Assembly (NCBI GenBank): GCA_964035795.1
Contig: OZ038326.1
Coordinates: 2,868,259 to 2,932,258 of the forward strand
Origin: Pterobdella sp. o SKG-2022
Lineage: Eukaryota > Annelida > Clitellata > Hirudinida > Piscicolidae
Direction: 5' to 3'
Length of the DNA: 64,000 bases
In this document: positions 39,501-52,900 of the stretch, in pieces
How positions within the stretch are numbered: the first letter of the stretch is position 1
Layout: each line of letters starts with the position of its first letter
The notes under the pieces: generated by a model
What the model was told of the DNA's origin: nothing
What the model saw: the letters and a program-made list of their open reading frames with translations, nothing else
The model's database searches: none
Position numbers and translations under genes: made by a program

Positions 39501-40250
39501 ACCACTGAAGGTGTCAATGCAAGATAAGACAGCTCTGTGGTGTTTTACGGTAATAATGTTCCCTTTTCTCTCTTTTCTACATTTATTTTTGTTTTTTCTT
39601 TTTTTTAAATAGTGTTTATAGTTTATTTTTGTTTGAAACTTGTAATTTTTTTAGTTTTCAATTTTCTTGTTTTTTAATTAACATTTCTCCATTCAATTTA
39701 TTCCAAGCGTTATAAACACAGAGCTAAAAGAAGGCAATAATTTAGGTTGCAACTCTTTGATTCGAGACACGTTTCAGTCTGTATGAACTTGCAGAGTTTT
39801 TTAGATTCTAATTCTTATTTTCAACTTATACATATTAAATTTAATTTTTATATTTCTACAGTGTGAACTTCAAAGTAATTTAATTTTGTGTTGAAACTTT
39901 GGAGAGTTATTTTTGAAAATTTTAATTTTTTTTTTGATTACAATTAATGAAACCTCCCAAACAATAAAATACTTTAAAAAAACGATTTTGAAAAACAAAA
40001 TTTGCAATTGGCTAAAATAGAATAATGCACAATAGAAATTAAAAAGTTTTGCAGTGTTGAAATATAGAGAAAAAATCAATATAAAACAAAGAGGGACAAG
40101 AATAACAAAAAAAAACCTATCGATTTCTCAATCAGACTAACGAGTTTTCTTCGAAGGAGTAATACATCTATTCTTTCCTTTGTAACTCTACTTATCTAGA
40201 CAGTTGAAAAAATATACTTTTATTGCGTTTTTTTTTCATTATTATTTCAG
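36532..40250. other. AT-rich stretch with weak exon-like patches
   Basis: Patches at 37438-37455 and 37498-37539 follow acceptor-like tttgcag and tattcag but encode only a few residues (PLDQTLVNCAL at the second). A 46-codon open frame near 37871-38011 contains LTDTCGVDQLTP and a hydrophobic end but has no clear acceptor. None is strong enough to call. Confidence 0.35.
39298..39510. repeat. Degenerate C/A-rich tract (CCA/CAA-like)
   Basis: Imperfect accatc, cacaac and caccac motifs on the plus strand are a decayed trinucleotide repeat. The two overlapping Thr/His/Ser-rich ORFs here (39248-39612) are explained by this composition. Confidence 0.65.
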
Positions 40251-40314
40251 TCCAGATCTTGTGAATACCAGATCGAAAGATAAGTGTGGTTTGCGGTTGT
40301 GGCTGGGTTTTTGA
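40251..40314 (+). CDS. Candidate short terminal exon, product unknown
   Basis: A strong acceptor (ttttttttcattattatttcag) is followed in phase 2 by 20 codons to TGA: PDLVNTRSKDKCGLRLWLGF. G+C is clearly raised relative to the flanks. The phase fits a donor in phase 2 such as the one at 31093. No family is recognised. Confidence 0.35.
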
Positions 40315-43300
40315 GGCTTTGTGAATGTCATTATCAAAACCAAGTAATGTTTTTATAGTTTGAAAATCGTTTGGTCAAGTGGATACAGGTTGAAAAAATT
40401 TGAAATATGTAAACCACGCAATGTTATATTGATATTTTTATCAGATGCAGTTAAGAATAGTATTTTGTATATTATGAAATATAAGATGAAATTTGACTGA
40501 AAGATTTAATTCAATTTAAAAGTCAAAAATTTAGTTAAAATTTTTATTGTTTATGCTTTTCACTATCTCGTAAAAGATCTTTAAATTACCTTTTTTTGAA
40601 ATTCTTTGCTTTGCTTTATACATTGTTTTATGCAACTGAAGAATGAATACGAAATAATAGATTTCCAATAAATTTTGTAGAAATTAGTTTTTTTTCATTA
40701 TTAAATGCATAAAATAAAAAGAATGCATACTAAATTTTACTCTAAGTATAAATCAACTGACATAAAATAATTTTTGAGAATTATTCTGAATTTATTTTTT
40801 ATATTAAGAAATCTCAATAAAAAACTCAAAACCTACCATTAAAAAAAATGAAAACTCACTGAACGAGATACATTTAGTGGAGACGATGTAAAAGTGATTC
40901 CAGTTTTAATTTTTAAAAAATCTATAGTTCTTGGTTAAAAAATTTACACTATTCTTTTAAAAGATGTCTTCAAAAAGCTTCATAAATTCTAAAAATTGAA
41001 GTGCTTTCACCATGGTTTTGACTTGAAGATGTCAGTGTGGAGTTTTGTGGTTCGACTGGAATGCGTGTAACAATTATTTTGATGCATTCATCTTTTTTGA
41101 TAAGTTTATCTGTAGCTCTGTAGCTTTTTCACTCTATGATACTTTGTGATTGCTTATTTCAGTGTAGAATGGAAGCTTTTGGTGAAAGCCTTGAAGATAA
41201 CAAATTGATATATAAAAAAAGATTATTTCGTTCCGTTTTTGTTCAGAAAAGTCAATAACTAAGCTATCAACTTTGCACACTCGATTCAAAGTTTTAAATG
41301 GAATTGAACTTTTTAAAAGTTTATTTGAAAAAAAAACATTTGAATTTTACATAGAAATTTTGTGGTGATAACTAATATGGTGAAATTAGTTTTGTGTAAA
41401 ATTGACAGTTATGATTTTTTGAAACATTTTTTCAGAAAATGAAAAAATTTCAATATTCACAAAAACTACCTTCTGTTGTCGGAATCAAAAAGAATTTCTC
41501 TCTAGAGATTGTATTTTTCCAAAATTTTGTTTGAAAATTTCAATGAAGTTCACTAAAAAATATTTCTAGTATCTCAATTTATCAATTTATATTTTTTTTA
41601 AATTTCGTTTTTAAAAAAGTTTTGGCAAAAATGGATTGTAAAATGTTAACCGTCTTAAAATAAAATTTAGAAAAAAATCTTTTAAAAAATCGATAAAACT
41701 TTGTAGTAAACACAAAAATGCCATCACCATAAAAGATTTTAGAGTCTACCAAAGCTGTAAAATTTTAAAATAAAAACCATTTTTTAAAGAAATCGCTGAA
41801 ATGAAAAAACTAAATTACTAAAAAAACTGTGATTTTGCATTCAATAAAATAAATTTCAATGCTATTAGTTTTCAATGATAAAATAAGAGCAAAATTTGAA
41901 TTTTTCAGCGTTGTGTTACATAGTGATGGTAATGTCATGTTTGAACGAGGTCTTTTTTGTTTTTAACTGTAAAATACTTTTTCATTACCACGAAGAAATG
42001 TTGAATTAGTTTTACTATGGATTCATTGAAAGGTTTTCAATACAAAAACACGAGCATTTTCGGCATAAAAACCTGACTTAACACTTGACGTCGAAAAGAC
42101 TTTCATTCTCATATAAATCCTCAGTCTTTTGGCTTTGATCTTTAAATAATATACATCCCCTGAATCAAGACATCACAAACTAATGCAGGAATGAACATCA
42201 AGATAAAGTCAGGATGAAAAAATCTCTTAATTATGAAAATTCTCGAATCTTTGTGACGATTTTCAATATGTGTTTACGATTTGTATTTTCTTTGAATGAA
42301 ACATTCTGAGATATGACACCAGTTGATAAACTTATCAAAAATAGAACTCAAACAATCTACAAACTTCTCTCAAGTTAGCTATTATAAATTTGTTTTGCAC
42401 TTTTAAATTAAAAAAAAGTAAAATAACTAGGTGATACTTTTTTCTTTGTATCGCCATTATAAAGCATTAGTAGCCATGGAGATGTGTCCAAAAGAACGCA
42501 TCAAGCGCCTCAAAAATGGATCTTAAAGTTGTTTATGACGGAATAAGAATATCTTTGTAGAGTAAAAAACTTTTATTTTTAATTATCATTTGAAGAGAAA
42601 TTCAATACAATTTGTGCGGCATTATCTCATTCTGTTAAGAGCAGTCAGACTGATTAAGAGCAGTCTAAATAAGACTGAGCAATGTTAGAACATGACTATT
42701 CTAATCTTGCCACCATAAAACCAACTCCGAAATCCCGCACTTCTTAATAAACCAAATAGCATCTTTGATCTAACACAAGACGCAAGCCACCATGATAAAC
42801 AACGATTATACTTTCATCTTTGGAACCCTCCAAATGCCTCAATCATCCTAGCTGTAACGACCGTTATAAAACCATATTCGCCTGTAATCATTCACACACG
42901 GTTTCGGAAAGTTTATCGAAATAGCGGCTTTTATGAATTCTAAATGGTAAGGATATGTCTTAGAAGTAGATTTTAAAAAAAAATATTTAAATCTGTTCTT
43001 ATTAATACTAAAATAAAACATACAGAACTCAAACACAGTTTGCAAATCTAATAAGGACTGAACTTTTTCAGAACTAATCTGCTGTTTTGTGTGAACGTCC
43101 CCAGATGCTGTTAGTTCAAGAGGTTTTCTCTAAGCATGAACTTTAAACTAAATCTCAAAAACAGAATTAGATAGTTGACCAGTTTTCAAAAAGCCAGTGA
43201 AGTTTTAAACATAAAATATGTTTTAAATGTTTTTTTTATTGATAATATTTCCAAAAACATTTTTTTAAACTTGAGATAGCTAATTTTAGAACTGAATAAA

Positions 43301-44039
43301 AAATTTTAAACTTTCAAAAAACTTTTTATACATCAGATTGAAGATTAATGAAGTAAAACTTGACAATATCTATTAAAGTTAAAAAGCTAATGGAAAACTA
43401 TATTGGAAAGTTGAGTGCATACTTGTTCCGAATAACTAATAACGAAACATTAATTCCTTGTGTTGATTTAGAAAATACCATTGAGTAAAAATGTTTTATA
43501 AAAGAACTATATCAATAATAAACAGCAAATAAGTTTTTAAAAAAATTTTTTCATTTAAGAGAATTTTTAACTGTGAAAACAGCCGTTAAAAAATACATTC
43601 AAAACACAATGTAAAAAACCACTAAAAAATAATTTTTACAAATGTAGTTACAAAAAGCTTTCAAAAACGCCCAGCTAGCATATTTTCCAGCACATTAACT
43701 CATTCGTTTTCATTAAAAAACTATCATAAAAATCTGCTGTTAAATTGAATGAGAACTATATGTTAGTTGTCAATGTAAAAGGTTGAAAAAATGAAACTCA
43801 TTCTCTCTCCTATTTTCCACACAAGAAAGCCAATTGGCACTGCCTTTTAAAAGTAATAGCAGTGATAACTCTTAATTAATTTAACAATTTAACCTATTTA
43901 TAATATCAAGCTTAACTTTTAGAACATAACCTTTCAAATACTCAACAACAAAAACGCTTTGTTTAAAACTTCAATATTTTAGTGTTCGAAAAAAAAGGGA
44001 AAAAGTGGTAGCAGAAGTATTTCGATTGATTATTTCCAG
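40315..44039. other. AT-rich stretch with one cysteine-rich patch
   Basis: 42600-42920 has near-normal G+C. On the plus strand around 42827-42900 it reads KCLNHPSCNDRYKTIFACN, a GDNF/GAS1-like C...C...Y...C pattern, but no acceptor lies upstream in frame. A patch at 42475-42530 is open on both strands, and another near 40985-41045 on the minus strand has a tccag acceptor. None is called as a gene. Confidence 0.35.
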
Positions 44040-44113
44040 AGATAAATCATGTCAGTTTAGAATTATTGCAGAAGGTTGGAGGGACGTGGAGGGAGCTGAC
44101 GATTATATATTTG
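44040..44113 (+). CDS. Candidate internal exon
   Basis: A good acceptor (gattatttccag) is followed in phase 2 by 24 codons, DKSCQFRIIAEGWRDVEG then ADDYIF, to a GTAAAA donor (phase 1 out). The phase pattern (2 in, 1 out) is the same as the 21654-21760 exon of the minus-strand cysteine-rich gene. Read through without splicing, the frame ends eight codons later. A second frame is also open here, so the call rests on the splice sites and the balanced composition of this frame. Confidence 0.38.
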
Positions 44114-45476
44114 GTAAAAATTTTCGGCTCCATGGATAATATTTTATTGTTGATGAATGTTCGAAAATTAACAAAAAATTCTGAATTTATATACCGGAAG
44201 TTGAATGATTCTGAACCGGGTTAACATGAAAATAAATTTTACTTTGAAGTTTTGGTGTTTTTTTTATTTTATAAAAATTCTTGAATTATTTTAAAATTAT
44301 GAGCCTTAATTCTAAAAAAAATTTGTGTTTTTTGTTGAAATAAAGATTTTTTCATGACTTAAAATTTTTTATTTGTTTTTAATTTGAATGTAAATATAAT
44401 TTTTAGGAAACATATTAAATAGAAAACGAAATAGTAGATAAATTTTCGAAACAAAAGATAGTTTGAACCTGGTCGTAGCAATCAAAAAGTGCAAGTTTCC
44501 AAGGTTTTTTAATCAAGAGAAACTTTCACCTAATGTCATTGTATAAAAAACCCAACGCACTTTCTAGTAATACAAAAAAAAATTTTACAAGTAAAAAAAA
44601 CAAACACTTTATGAAAACCAAAACTCAAACTAAATAACGAAAAAAATATTTTTTCTCAAAATTTGCTAGATAGCAAAAGTATTTGAAAAATATTAGAAAC
44701 GCCCATAGAAGCATGTCTTGGAATTCAAAAATCATCCCATTTTGATCAGTTTTGATGAAAAATTTTTGATAAGTGTCATTAATTCAAAAAAAATATTTAA
44801 AAAACTGAAACTAGCAAAAAATTTTAAGAAAAAACAAATTGAGCTTATAAGTATCCAATTCTTGAATATAAAACACTATTTGGCAATTGCAACTTTAATA
44901 TATGAAACTTTGGAATGTTAAATACGGCAAAGTGTTTGATTCTAAAAATAAAACTATTCATCAATTTTTTGTGCATTTTGACTTAAAAATGAAATAAAAT
45001 GAAATATTTTTCCATTAATTCCAATAAATCTCATTTTTATATTGCTTATTTTTATATTCTCCGTCTCCACAGCCTCCTTCAAACACACATAATACGTCAA
45101 AAACTTTGATTTGAGTAGCGTGAACCAACAAAAAAATTTACTAGTTTGAGCAGTTTTAAAACAAAAATATTAATGAAAAAATAAATTTTTTTAAGCTCAA
45201 TTATATCATATGTTCTCATTAATCCTTCCTTAGTAAATTCTTCTCCAAGTCTTTTGGTTCATCAGTTTTTTTAAAATAATCCCGATTTTGATTGAGCATA
45301 AATTAATATTCTATAACATTTTCATCAAGACTGAACCAATTAGTAAATTCTTGACATTAATTACAACCTAAAATAAAAAATCCAAAAGTAACTTTACTTC
45401 ATTTATATAGTGCAATACTCACACACGACAAAAGAAAATTAATTTGATGTTTTGTGTGTTTCAAAACGTCTCGTAC

Positions 45477-45547
45477 CTTCATATTGGGTTTTGAAAAATT
45501 GCTTTTGACGTGCTTACGACGGCGTGAAGAATTAGGCTTTTCTGCTT
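45477..45547 (-). CDS. Candidate internal exon, basic low-complexity peptide
   Basis: On the minus strand, acceptor aaactatcag leads in phase 1 into 23 codons (AEKPNSSRRRKHVKSNF then SKPNMK) ending at a GTACGAG donor (phase 0 out). It lies inside a 131-codon open frame (45399-45794) whose remaining part is AT-driven Phe/Leu/Ile; the G+C-rich centre is the believable piece. It is phase-compatible with the exon at 61690-61743 (G+AA gives Glu). The SRRRKH cluster would suit a nuclear or cytoplasmic disordered segment; no family is recognised. Confidence 0.4.
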
Positions 45548-48500
45548 CTGATAGTTTTTGCACGAAAATCGATGCAGTAAAATACAAGAAGAATGATTGA
45601 TAGAAAATATGAATAATAAATGAGTTATAATGAGAACAAACCGAAATGCATAGATAATACATTAAGATTGGGAAAGTTACATTAAAAAAACGAACAAAAA
45701 AACTATCACAAAATAAAACAAAATTTAAATAGAGATAAAAAAGTTTGAATAATAAAAATAATAATGTGTAAAAAATCAAAATAATGATAATCAAAACATG
45801 AGCATCTGCTATAAAGGTTTGTCGATAAAGTGACAGAAAATAGCTAAAAATATTTTTAAATCATTCTGGGATTCAGAGAGTGTCTAGAGATGTGCGTTTC
45901 AAAAATAACTGAAAAATTGGCTAATCACAGCCTAAATTAATTGCCTATATAATACTGTAGTTAAATTTAGATTTGTTTTTGAGCTGTCGATGAAAATCAC
46001 TTGAGAATTTTGGAGATAGAATACTTTGATATCAAATGATTTCAAATATTAAAAATACATCTTTTCATAGCTCGAAAATTTTCTTTATTAAATTTTTTAC
46101 CCAAACTTTGATATCAATTCCACTGATACGCATTTCTCCATTTTTTTATACTAAAAAATAGTAAAAGTTGTTTTCATAATTAAATAAGTCGTAACATGAA
46201 AATGGCATAGAATTTTTTTGAATCTAATTTCAACTTCTATATAAATTCATGAACTACCAATTTTTTCATATTTTTCTCTGTGGACTCACATCGATATTGA
46301 AATTTTTCGCATTGAATGGCAAGATTACATTTTTTCAAATTATTTTTAGTTCAAATTTTTGCTCCATTGAAACCTTTGTCAGTTGTTGTTTGTGTTGGAT
46401 TCAGAGATGAAATTTATTTGCTTTTGAGTTTCAAACCTTTTTCCATTTAACAGAACCAATAACTGTATTTGAAATCCTGAAATAAAACTGAATTACTGGG
46501 AACCAATCAATTCTATTTGAAAAATTTTCCAGATGTATTGGAAAGTTTTGTTGCTAACAAGTTTAGAGACTCGTGACAAACTAATTGAGAAAAAAAGTTC
46601 AAATACCTGACACTTGGAATTATATTTTAAATAAAAATTAGGAAAAATAAATTTTTGAGTTTTTTGACAAAAATCTAGCCATTTCTTTCATTGGCAACTT
46701 TTTTATTTTTTTGTGAGACGTGAGAGGAAAAGTGGAATATACAAAAGGCAGCCAATGATTTTGTGGCGTTCTTCTATTTGATTGCTGGCAAAGTTTATTT
46801 GTTCAAAATTTCTCATCGTTTTTCCAGACATTTTATTGACATTTTTTTTTAAATAAAAATAAATTGAAAAAATGCTTTTTATTTTGAGATGCCATTTTGA
46901 ATGATGTAAGCTCGATCCTGTATATGTTTAATTTTTCATAACATATTGATTGAGGTTTTAAAAATTTAATTTTAAAATTGAAAGATTTTTTTCAAATCGA
47001 CGCTCGCCCGTCAAAATTGAAAATTTCACATCAATAAATTTTAACTTAAAGCCGAGTCTAAACTTCTTCGTAAACTAGAAAATCTAAAAACAAAATTTAA
47101 CGCTGAATCAACAAAATTCAACCAATCTCCAGTTAAGACCACCAAGGTTGTAAACCCCGATTCCAAGTAACTCTAGCTGAAAATTGAGCACATTTAAACA
47201 AAGCATTGGTGCAGAAGCTTAAATACACAATTCCTCTAAACCTACAACGTTCAATGGCTAGCTTTGATACTTGAGTTTTCGCGTGTGGGATATGTGGTAT
47301 TATTTATATGGGCTATAATGGCGTGTGATGGAGTATTTGTCTATAAAATAGTATACGTTGGTATATTATCATTGATTGTATTTGTATATTTATCATAGAT
47401 TTATTTTATGACAGGGTTACTTGTAATTTGGTTTTATAACGTTTTTATTAAATTGTTTTTTTATTTAATTGTTAAAATTCCATTTTTGTAGAAATCTTCA
47501 CATTCTTTTTTTGAAATATTTTTTTTTATTAGAATTTATTTTCGAATATTGCAAAAGTTTTTACTAAATTCAATTTTAATTTTATTTAAGCCTTATTCAT
47601 ATTGAATTCCAAGTATTTACGAGGCAAAATCATTAGATATCTTATTGACGAAATTTTTCATTAAAAAAACTGCAAAATTTTTTGCTACATTTGAATTATA
47701 CCATATATATATAAAACTTTTATAGTTTTTCAAGAACAACTAGAACAAAATTTCTGAAAATCTTCAAAATTTTTGAAATAATTTTGGCCATAAACCAACA
47801 AACGACCTTTTAAGTCTGATTGTTTATATTTGAAAACATCTTCTACTAATATTAAACGCAAAACATTCAAAGACAAAAAACTGTTATTATCAGAATAGAT
47901 TAGCGCTAAATTATATTTGTTTCATGTTCTTCGCTTCTGATCTGTTAGTTATCGCCTGCTTGTTTTCTCTATTTATTTGAAGACCCACAAACTGAAATGT
48001 TTTCTGCATATTTTTATTAATGATTAAACATAAAGTTATGTCTAGTTCTTTTTATTCTTTATGTATGAAAACCTAACGTTTAAAAATTTATTTGAAAAAA
48101 AATTTTTAAATTAGAAAAAAAATCTTGTTATTGGAAAATAAAAAACCCAAAAAAGTGTTCTCATAATTTTTTCGTCATTTGTCATAACAGTCACATTCCT
48201 CTTTAGATGACACCAATAACTACCTCTGTTAGTTTTTTAAACTGCTCTTGTATCCATAATTTATTGCTTTTTCGAAAAGAACTTTGATTTTTTCATTTTT
48301 CCATCTAAATCAGTTTTTCATTTTTTTTCTTTATTTTTGGATTATAGCTTTGATTAGTTAATTTTCAATTGTTTGCAGTGCTTTTTGAATTTTTATAATT
48401 ATTTCTTTCAAATAGATAAGTGATATTTCAAGCTTAATTATAATTTTCAAGAAAAATAAAAGTGGCTTCAAGTTTAAGTTTAATTTTAGTCACTTTCTTC

Positions 48501-49811
48501 TATGAACAATTATCTGATGATAAGAGCTCCTTTTGAAACTATTGCAAGACACTCGGTTTTGTTGATTTAAAAAAAAAAAGTAATTTCGATTAAATTCTTG
48601 CTCACCGTAATTGAAAGAAAGATGTTAAAAGAAAGAAAAAAACTCGAAACTGCAGTGTGCAGGGTTAATTGGGGTATGATTTATTTTTTCGACTGGTGGA
48701 GGCCAAAAACTTAGGCATTCCTTATTTTCTCACAGAAATATATTTTTTTTCAATTGCAGTTAATCTTGCAAAATAACTTCTCAAATTTGCAGATATTTTG
48801 ACATATGAATAATAGACCTTGAGAAACGAACTTTTTTGAGAGATATACATTAAAAGGTGAATTATAACTCAATCTTAAAACGTGGCATTAAAAAACACAC
48901 CAGCCCAATTTTAGCGGAAATAACTAAAAAAATTTTCAAGTCAATTGACATAACCACAATGTTTTTTAGATGAAATTCATAATGAAAAGTTAAAAAGTTA
49001 GTGGGCTGATGGCTTTAAAAGCTGTACAAATGCGTACAACCTGCCATTGATCGGTGCTACCAAAGCTACTAGCTAATTTAATTTACATAAGAAACGTTAA
49101 TATTCATGACTATTTACATATGTTTTATTAATATTCATAAATGAATTCTATTGGAAAATTTCATTAAATAATTAAAATTTGTGTTCTGGCTCTTTCCAGA
49201 AATCATGATACAAGAAAGAAAAAAATAATTAAAAGTGAATTTATATAAAATTTTCAACCATGTTTCAGTAAATAAACACAAAAATTAATACAAATCGTCA
49301 TTTAAAAATTTTTCGTCAAATATAAAGTCAGTTTCTTATTAATAAAACACATAAAACAATCTTTAAAACGCCTAAACTGCAGAAGTTAGCATTTTTAAAC
49401 GCTCCGAAGGGCACGAAAAAGCATTTTCAATTTTATTAAGCGATTACAAAAGCTTCCAACTATCTGAAAATGTCGTGAGAGTGCTGTAATTTTAAACCGA
49501 AAAGCGTTTTCATTGAAACAAAAATATCTGAGGGCTTATAAAAACAAGAATGTTTTTATAGAAAAAAAAAATTATATGTTTTAAAACGAATGTACTAGTT
49601 TTATGATACATTTCTAACTTAATACATATAAAAAATTGTTCCAATAAATTTATAAATAGATAAATATTCCTCAAAAATGCTGTTTTATTAGCGATTTTCT
49701 ATTAATGAATTATCATATAGATGAATATTCATACGGGCTTATTATCTTTTGATGTTCCTTAACAAATGTCTTTGAATAAATAAGGATTTACTTTCGATTT
49801 GTTCTTTTCAG
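45548..49811. other. AT-rich stretch
   Basis: Small open patches occur near 47052-47170 (Lys-rich frame ending VKTTKVVNPDSK), 47240-47398 (hydrophobic frame) and 48640-48700, but each lacks a credible acceptor. At this base composition such frames are expected by chance. Confidence 0.4.
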
Positions 49812-49961
49812 CTTGGAAATATGTGTTTATTCAAAACTTTATGTTTTCAGGGATTACATATTTTTAGAAACAAAACTTTTGAGACTTCAAAACATCTACA
49901 AAAATTTTTTGAAAACTTCTGTAGATCTGAAAAATTACAGTGTAGAAAACGTTATAAGTGA
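49812..49961 (+). CDS. Weak candidate exon with cysteine pattern
   Basis: A textbook acceptor (gttcttttcag) precedes a phase-0 frame of 49 codons to TGA: LGNMCLFKTLCFQGLHIF ... LQKFFENFCRSEKLQC. The C-x5-C-x6-F and FC-x6-C spacing resembles the first exon of the minus-strand cysteine-rich gene. G+C is low (about 30%), and another frame of the same interval (49813-50019) is also open, so this may be chance. Confidence 0.27.
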   Translation, partial: LGNMCLFKTLCFQGLHIFRNKTFETSKHLQKFFENFCRSEKLQCRKRYK

Positions 49962-52900
49962 AAGCGTTATAAATTGCAAAAGTTTCACACTTTCTTCTTT
50001 ATTTTTGAAAAGTATATAAACGCAGATTTTATTTATGACCATGAAAACAGTTTTTCAAATTAAAAATAATGTCTCTAACCACTAAAAAGTAAAAAATATT
50101 TTTCAAAAAATCGGGAAACTCGAAGATGAATTTTCTAGTCGATAATGGTGATGCTCTATGTTAATGTGAAGATTTATTTCAAAAAAATCAATGTAAAAAT
50201 CTTCGAGGAGTTTGAAAACATATCCTAGTTATTCATGTCGAATTGTTTACATTTACTTTAAAAGTAAACTTGTGTAGAATTATTTTAAAGTATTGTCGGT
50301 TCTAAACTTTATAAACTCTGTAATTACAAAAAAGCAGTTTTTTTGTTAAGACCTGATGTATGCCGAGTTTTTTCGACAATATATTGTGATAATTACTTGA
50401 TCAATATACTATTTTTTATAAAAAGAATGCAATAAAGTTTAAAAAATCGACTTAGAAATTATCTGCCACATAAATTTTAAAAGAAAAACTGTATGGATAT
50501 AGCATTAAGATGAATAAGAGATAGCTTATCTTTGATTAAGAGGAATAATTTATCGAAGCAATATCGCCTAAAACGTGTTAAAATTTAAAATGTTATTTTC
50601 AAAATTCAAATAAATTCAAAACTAGTTTTTTTTGTTTCAAACGAAAAAATTTTCTGTTGAGTTTTTACACTTTTCTTTTGAAAACGAATAGGAACCTTCA
50701 TAAATTAAAGTAAGCTAGTGGCACAAGTTGAAAATTTATTTGAGACACGGCCAGTATTGACTGTGCCACTCAACTGTTATGAAGTTTAATGAGTATTGCC
50801 ATTGGAGAAAAACTAGAAATGTTCGGGTAACCCCCAAAAATAAACATCAAAAAAATTATATTATAAGAAATATTATAAAAAACAACACGAAAAATGAAAT
50901 TTAACAACAAATTGAAACAGCTCGGTTCAATTGATTAAAAATAAATAGAATAGTTAAAAAAAATTCATAGTTAGTTTTCAAATTCTTCTCTAAGCACTTC
51001 CGAAACTTTTCCAGTTATTTTTTCAAATTCTTACCAACTCAAAGTGGAGTTTATTATGGGTATTTTAGGTATGGTTCGAGCCGTGAGATGCAAAATCTGC
51101 TTTGAGCGATTAACAAACCGGGTCTTTTAATACAAAGATAAAGTGATAAGAGTTTTCCGGAAGTTCATAAAATCTTTCATAAATCATCCACTTGGAAATA
51201 TGGAATATAGTTTTTTTGTCTTTTAGGAAAAAAGCTTTCAGGGAACCATTGTGAAAGGAAAATTATAAAACTATTTATATACAATTTGTGGAAAGCTTTT
51301 GAAACGTATTTAAGAATTGTTTAGAATAAAAAATTTGCGCAATAAAACACAAAAAATGAACTATGCTTTTAAAAATCTGAAATTTAAAAGTTGCTAATTC
51401 AAAATTCATAAAAGCAGAAACAAACCATACAAGAAAAATAAATGATTTTTTAGCACCAATTTATAAAATTTCTAATTAATATTTTTTACCAAAAATAAAA
51501 GCCAATAATAACTGCTATTGAAATCAAATCTTAGAAGTGGAATTGAAAACGAAAATCAAATTTAAAAGGAAAAACTCAAAAAAACCGAATAAAATAAAGA
51601 AGCATAGTATAAAACACACTGAAAAAGCACGAACTTTTAATATGAATACGTCTTCTTTCGTCACGATACAAAACAATACTAAATAAACAAACAAAAATTT
51701 AAAAATAAAATTGAAAACAAAAAAAAAACAAAAAAAGAACAAAAAACTAACGTAATACTATTCAACTCAAAAGAACTATGAGTTTATTATGAAAAATAAT
51801 TTTCCAAAATTCGAAATCTTTTAAATGAATGATTCTAATTTTTTATAATTTAAATAAATTAACAATGAAAATCCAATAAATTTGAAAAAAATAATTTTTT
51901 TAACTTTTTTTAAAAGAAGTTTACTTCATAAATTTTCAAAAAGTATGATTCAAAAATATTTTTTCATATTCAGCTGCAATTTCTTTCGTTACTTGAGAAA
52001 TTTTATAGCGTTCAATATACAATGAACTCAGTTTCTATAAAAGACGTCTGAAAAGTCTATTTTTATTTCCGTTGTTTAATATATTCCACTACGTCGAAAA
52101 TTTTTCTTCAAACAAACCATATAGCATTTCAAAAACCAAAATTGTTTCTCTAAAGCTTCATTAAAACAAAAGCTATAATATCCACCAAGTGCCACCTTAT
52201 CAAAAGACTACAGAAATGATATAAGAAAAGTAATAAAAAAAGCCAATAAAAGATTTATCAAATAATTAAATAAAAATATTATTTTGGAAAATTTATTACA
52301 AAATCAAGTTTAAACATATAACCTTGATTTTAATAAACTTGCTTTTTTCTAGTTTAATTTACTTCATGGTTTTATTTTAGCTGTGTTTAAAAGGCATAAT
52401 TTTATTTATTTTTCAAATCAAACATCCATAAAAATTCAAAAATAAATCGAAGACATAACGGACTTTATGTGCGTATTTCTAAATGCATAACCACTGTTGT
52501 TACTGAAAGTTTCAATATCTTTGGTTTTTTCAATTTATTCTAATTTTGTAGATATTTTAGATTTTTTTTTAACAAGATTTGAAGTATTTTTTAAGTTTTG
52601 TACGATTTTTCAACAAAATATTTAAATTGATATATTTTTTAATGAATTTATTGAATAAAAAAAGTGTTTACTTATATTTATGTGTGATACTGTGTCTGAA
52701 AGCGATGTGATAATAATTTGCGGTTAAGGGGGGTTTTAGAAGAAGGGTTCGTTGAGTTTGGCTTTTTGAATGAATTTTTCTCGGCTCTATTTTTTGAATT
52801 TGATACTGTTTGAGTTTTTAAACTAAGTCGTAGTTTAAATTTTTTTACATTGATGGTTGTGAAAGAATAAATGGGAGAAAAAAATTTTTTTTTGTGTTTA

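Noticed and set aside
39248..39612. Two overlapping Thr/His/Ser-rich ORFs
   Set aside because: They are explained by a degenerate CCA/CAA-type repeat.
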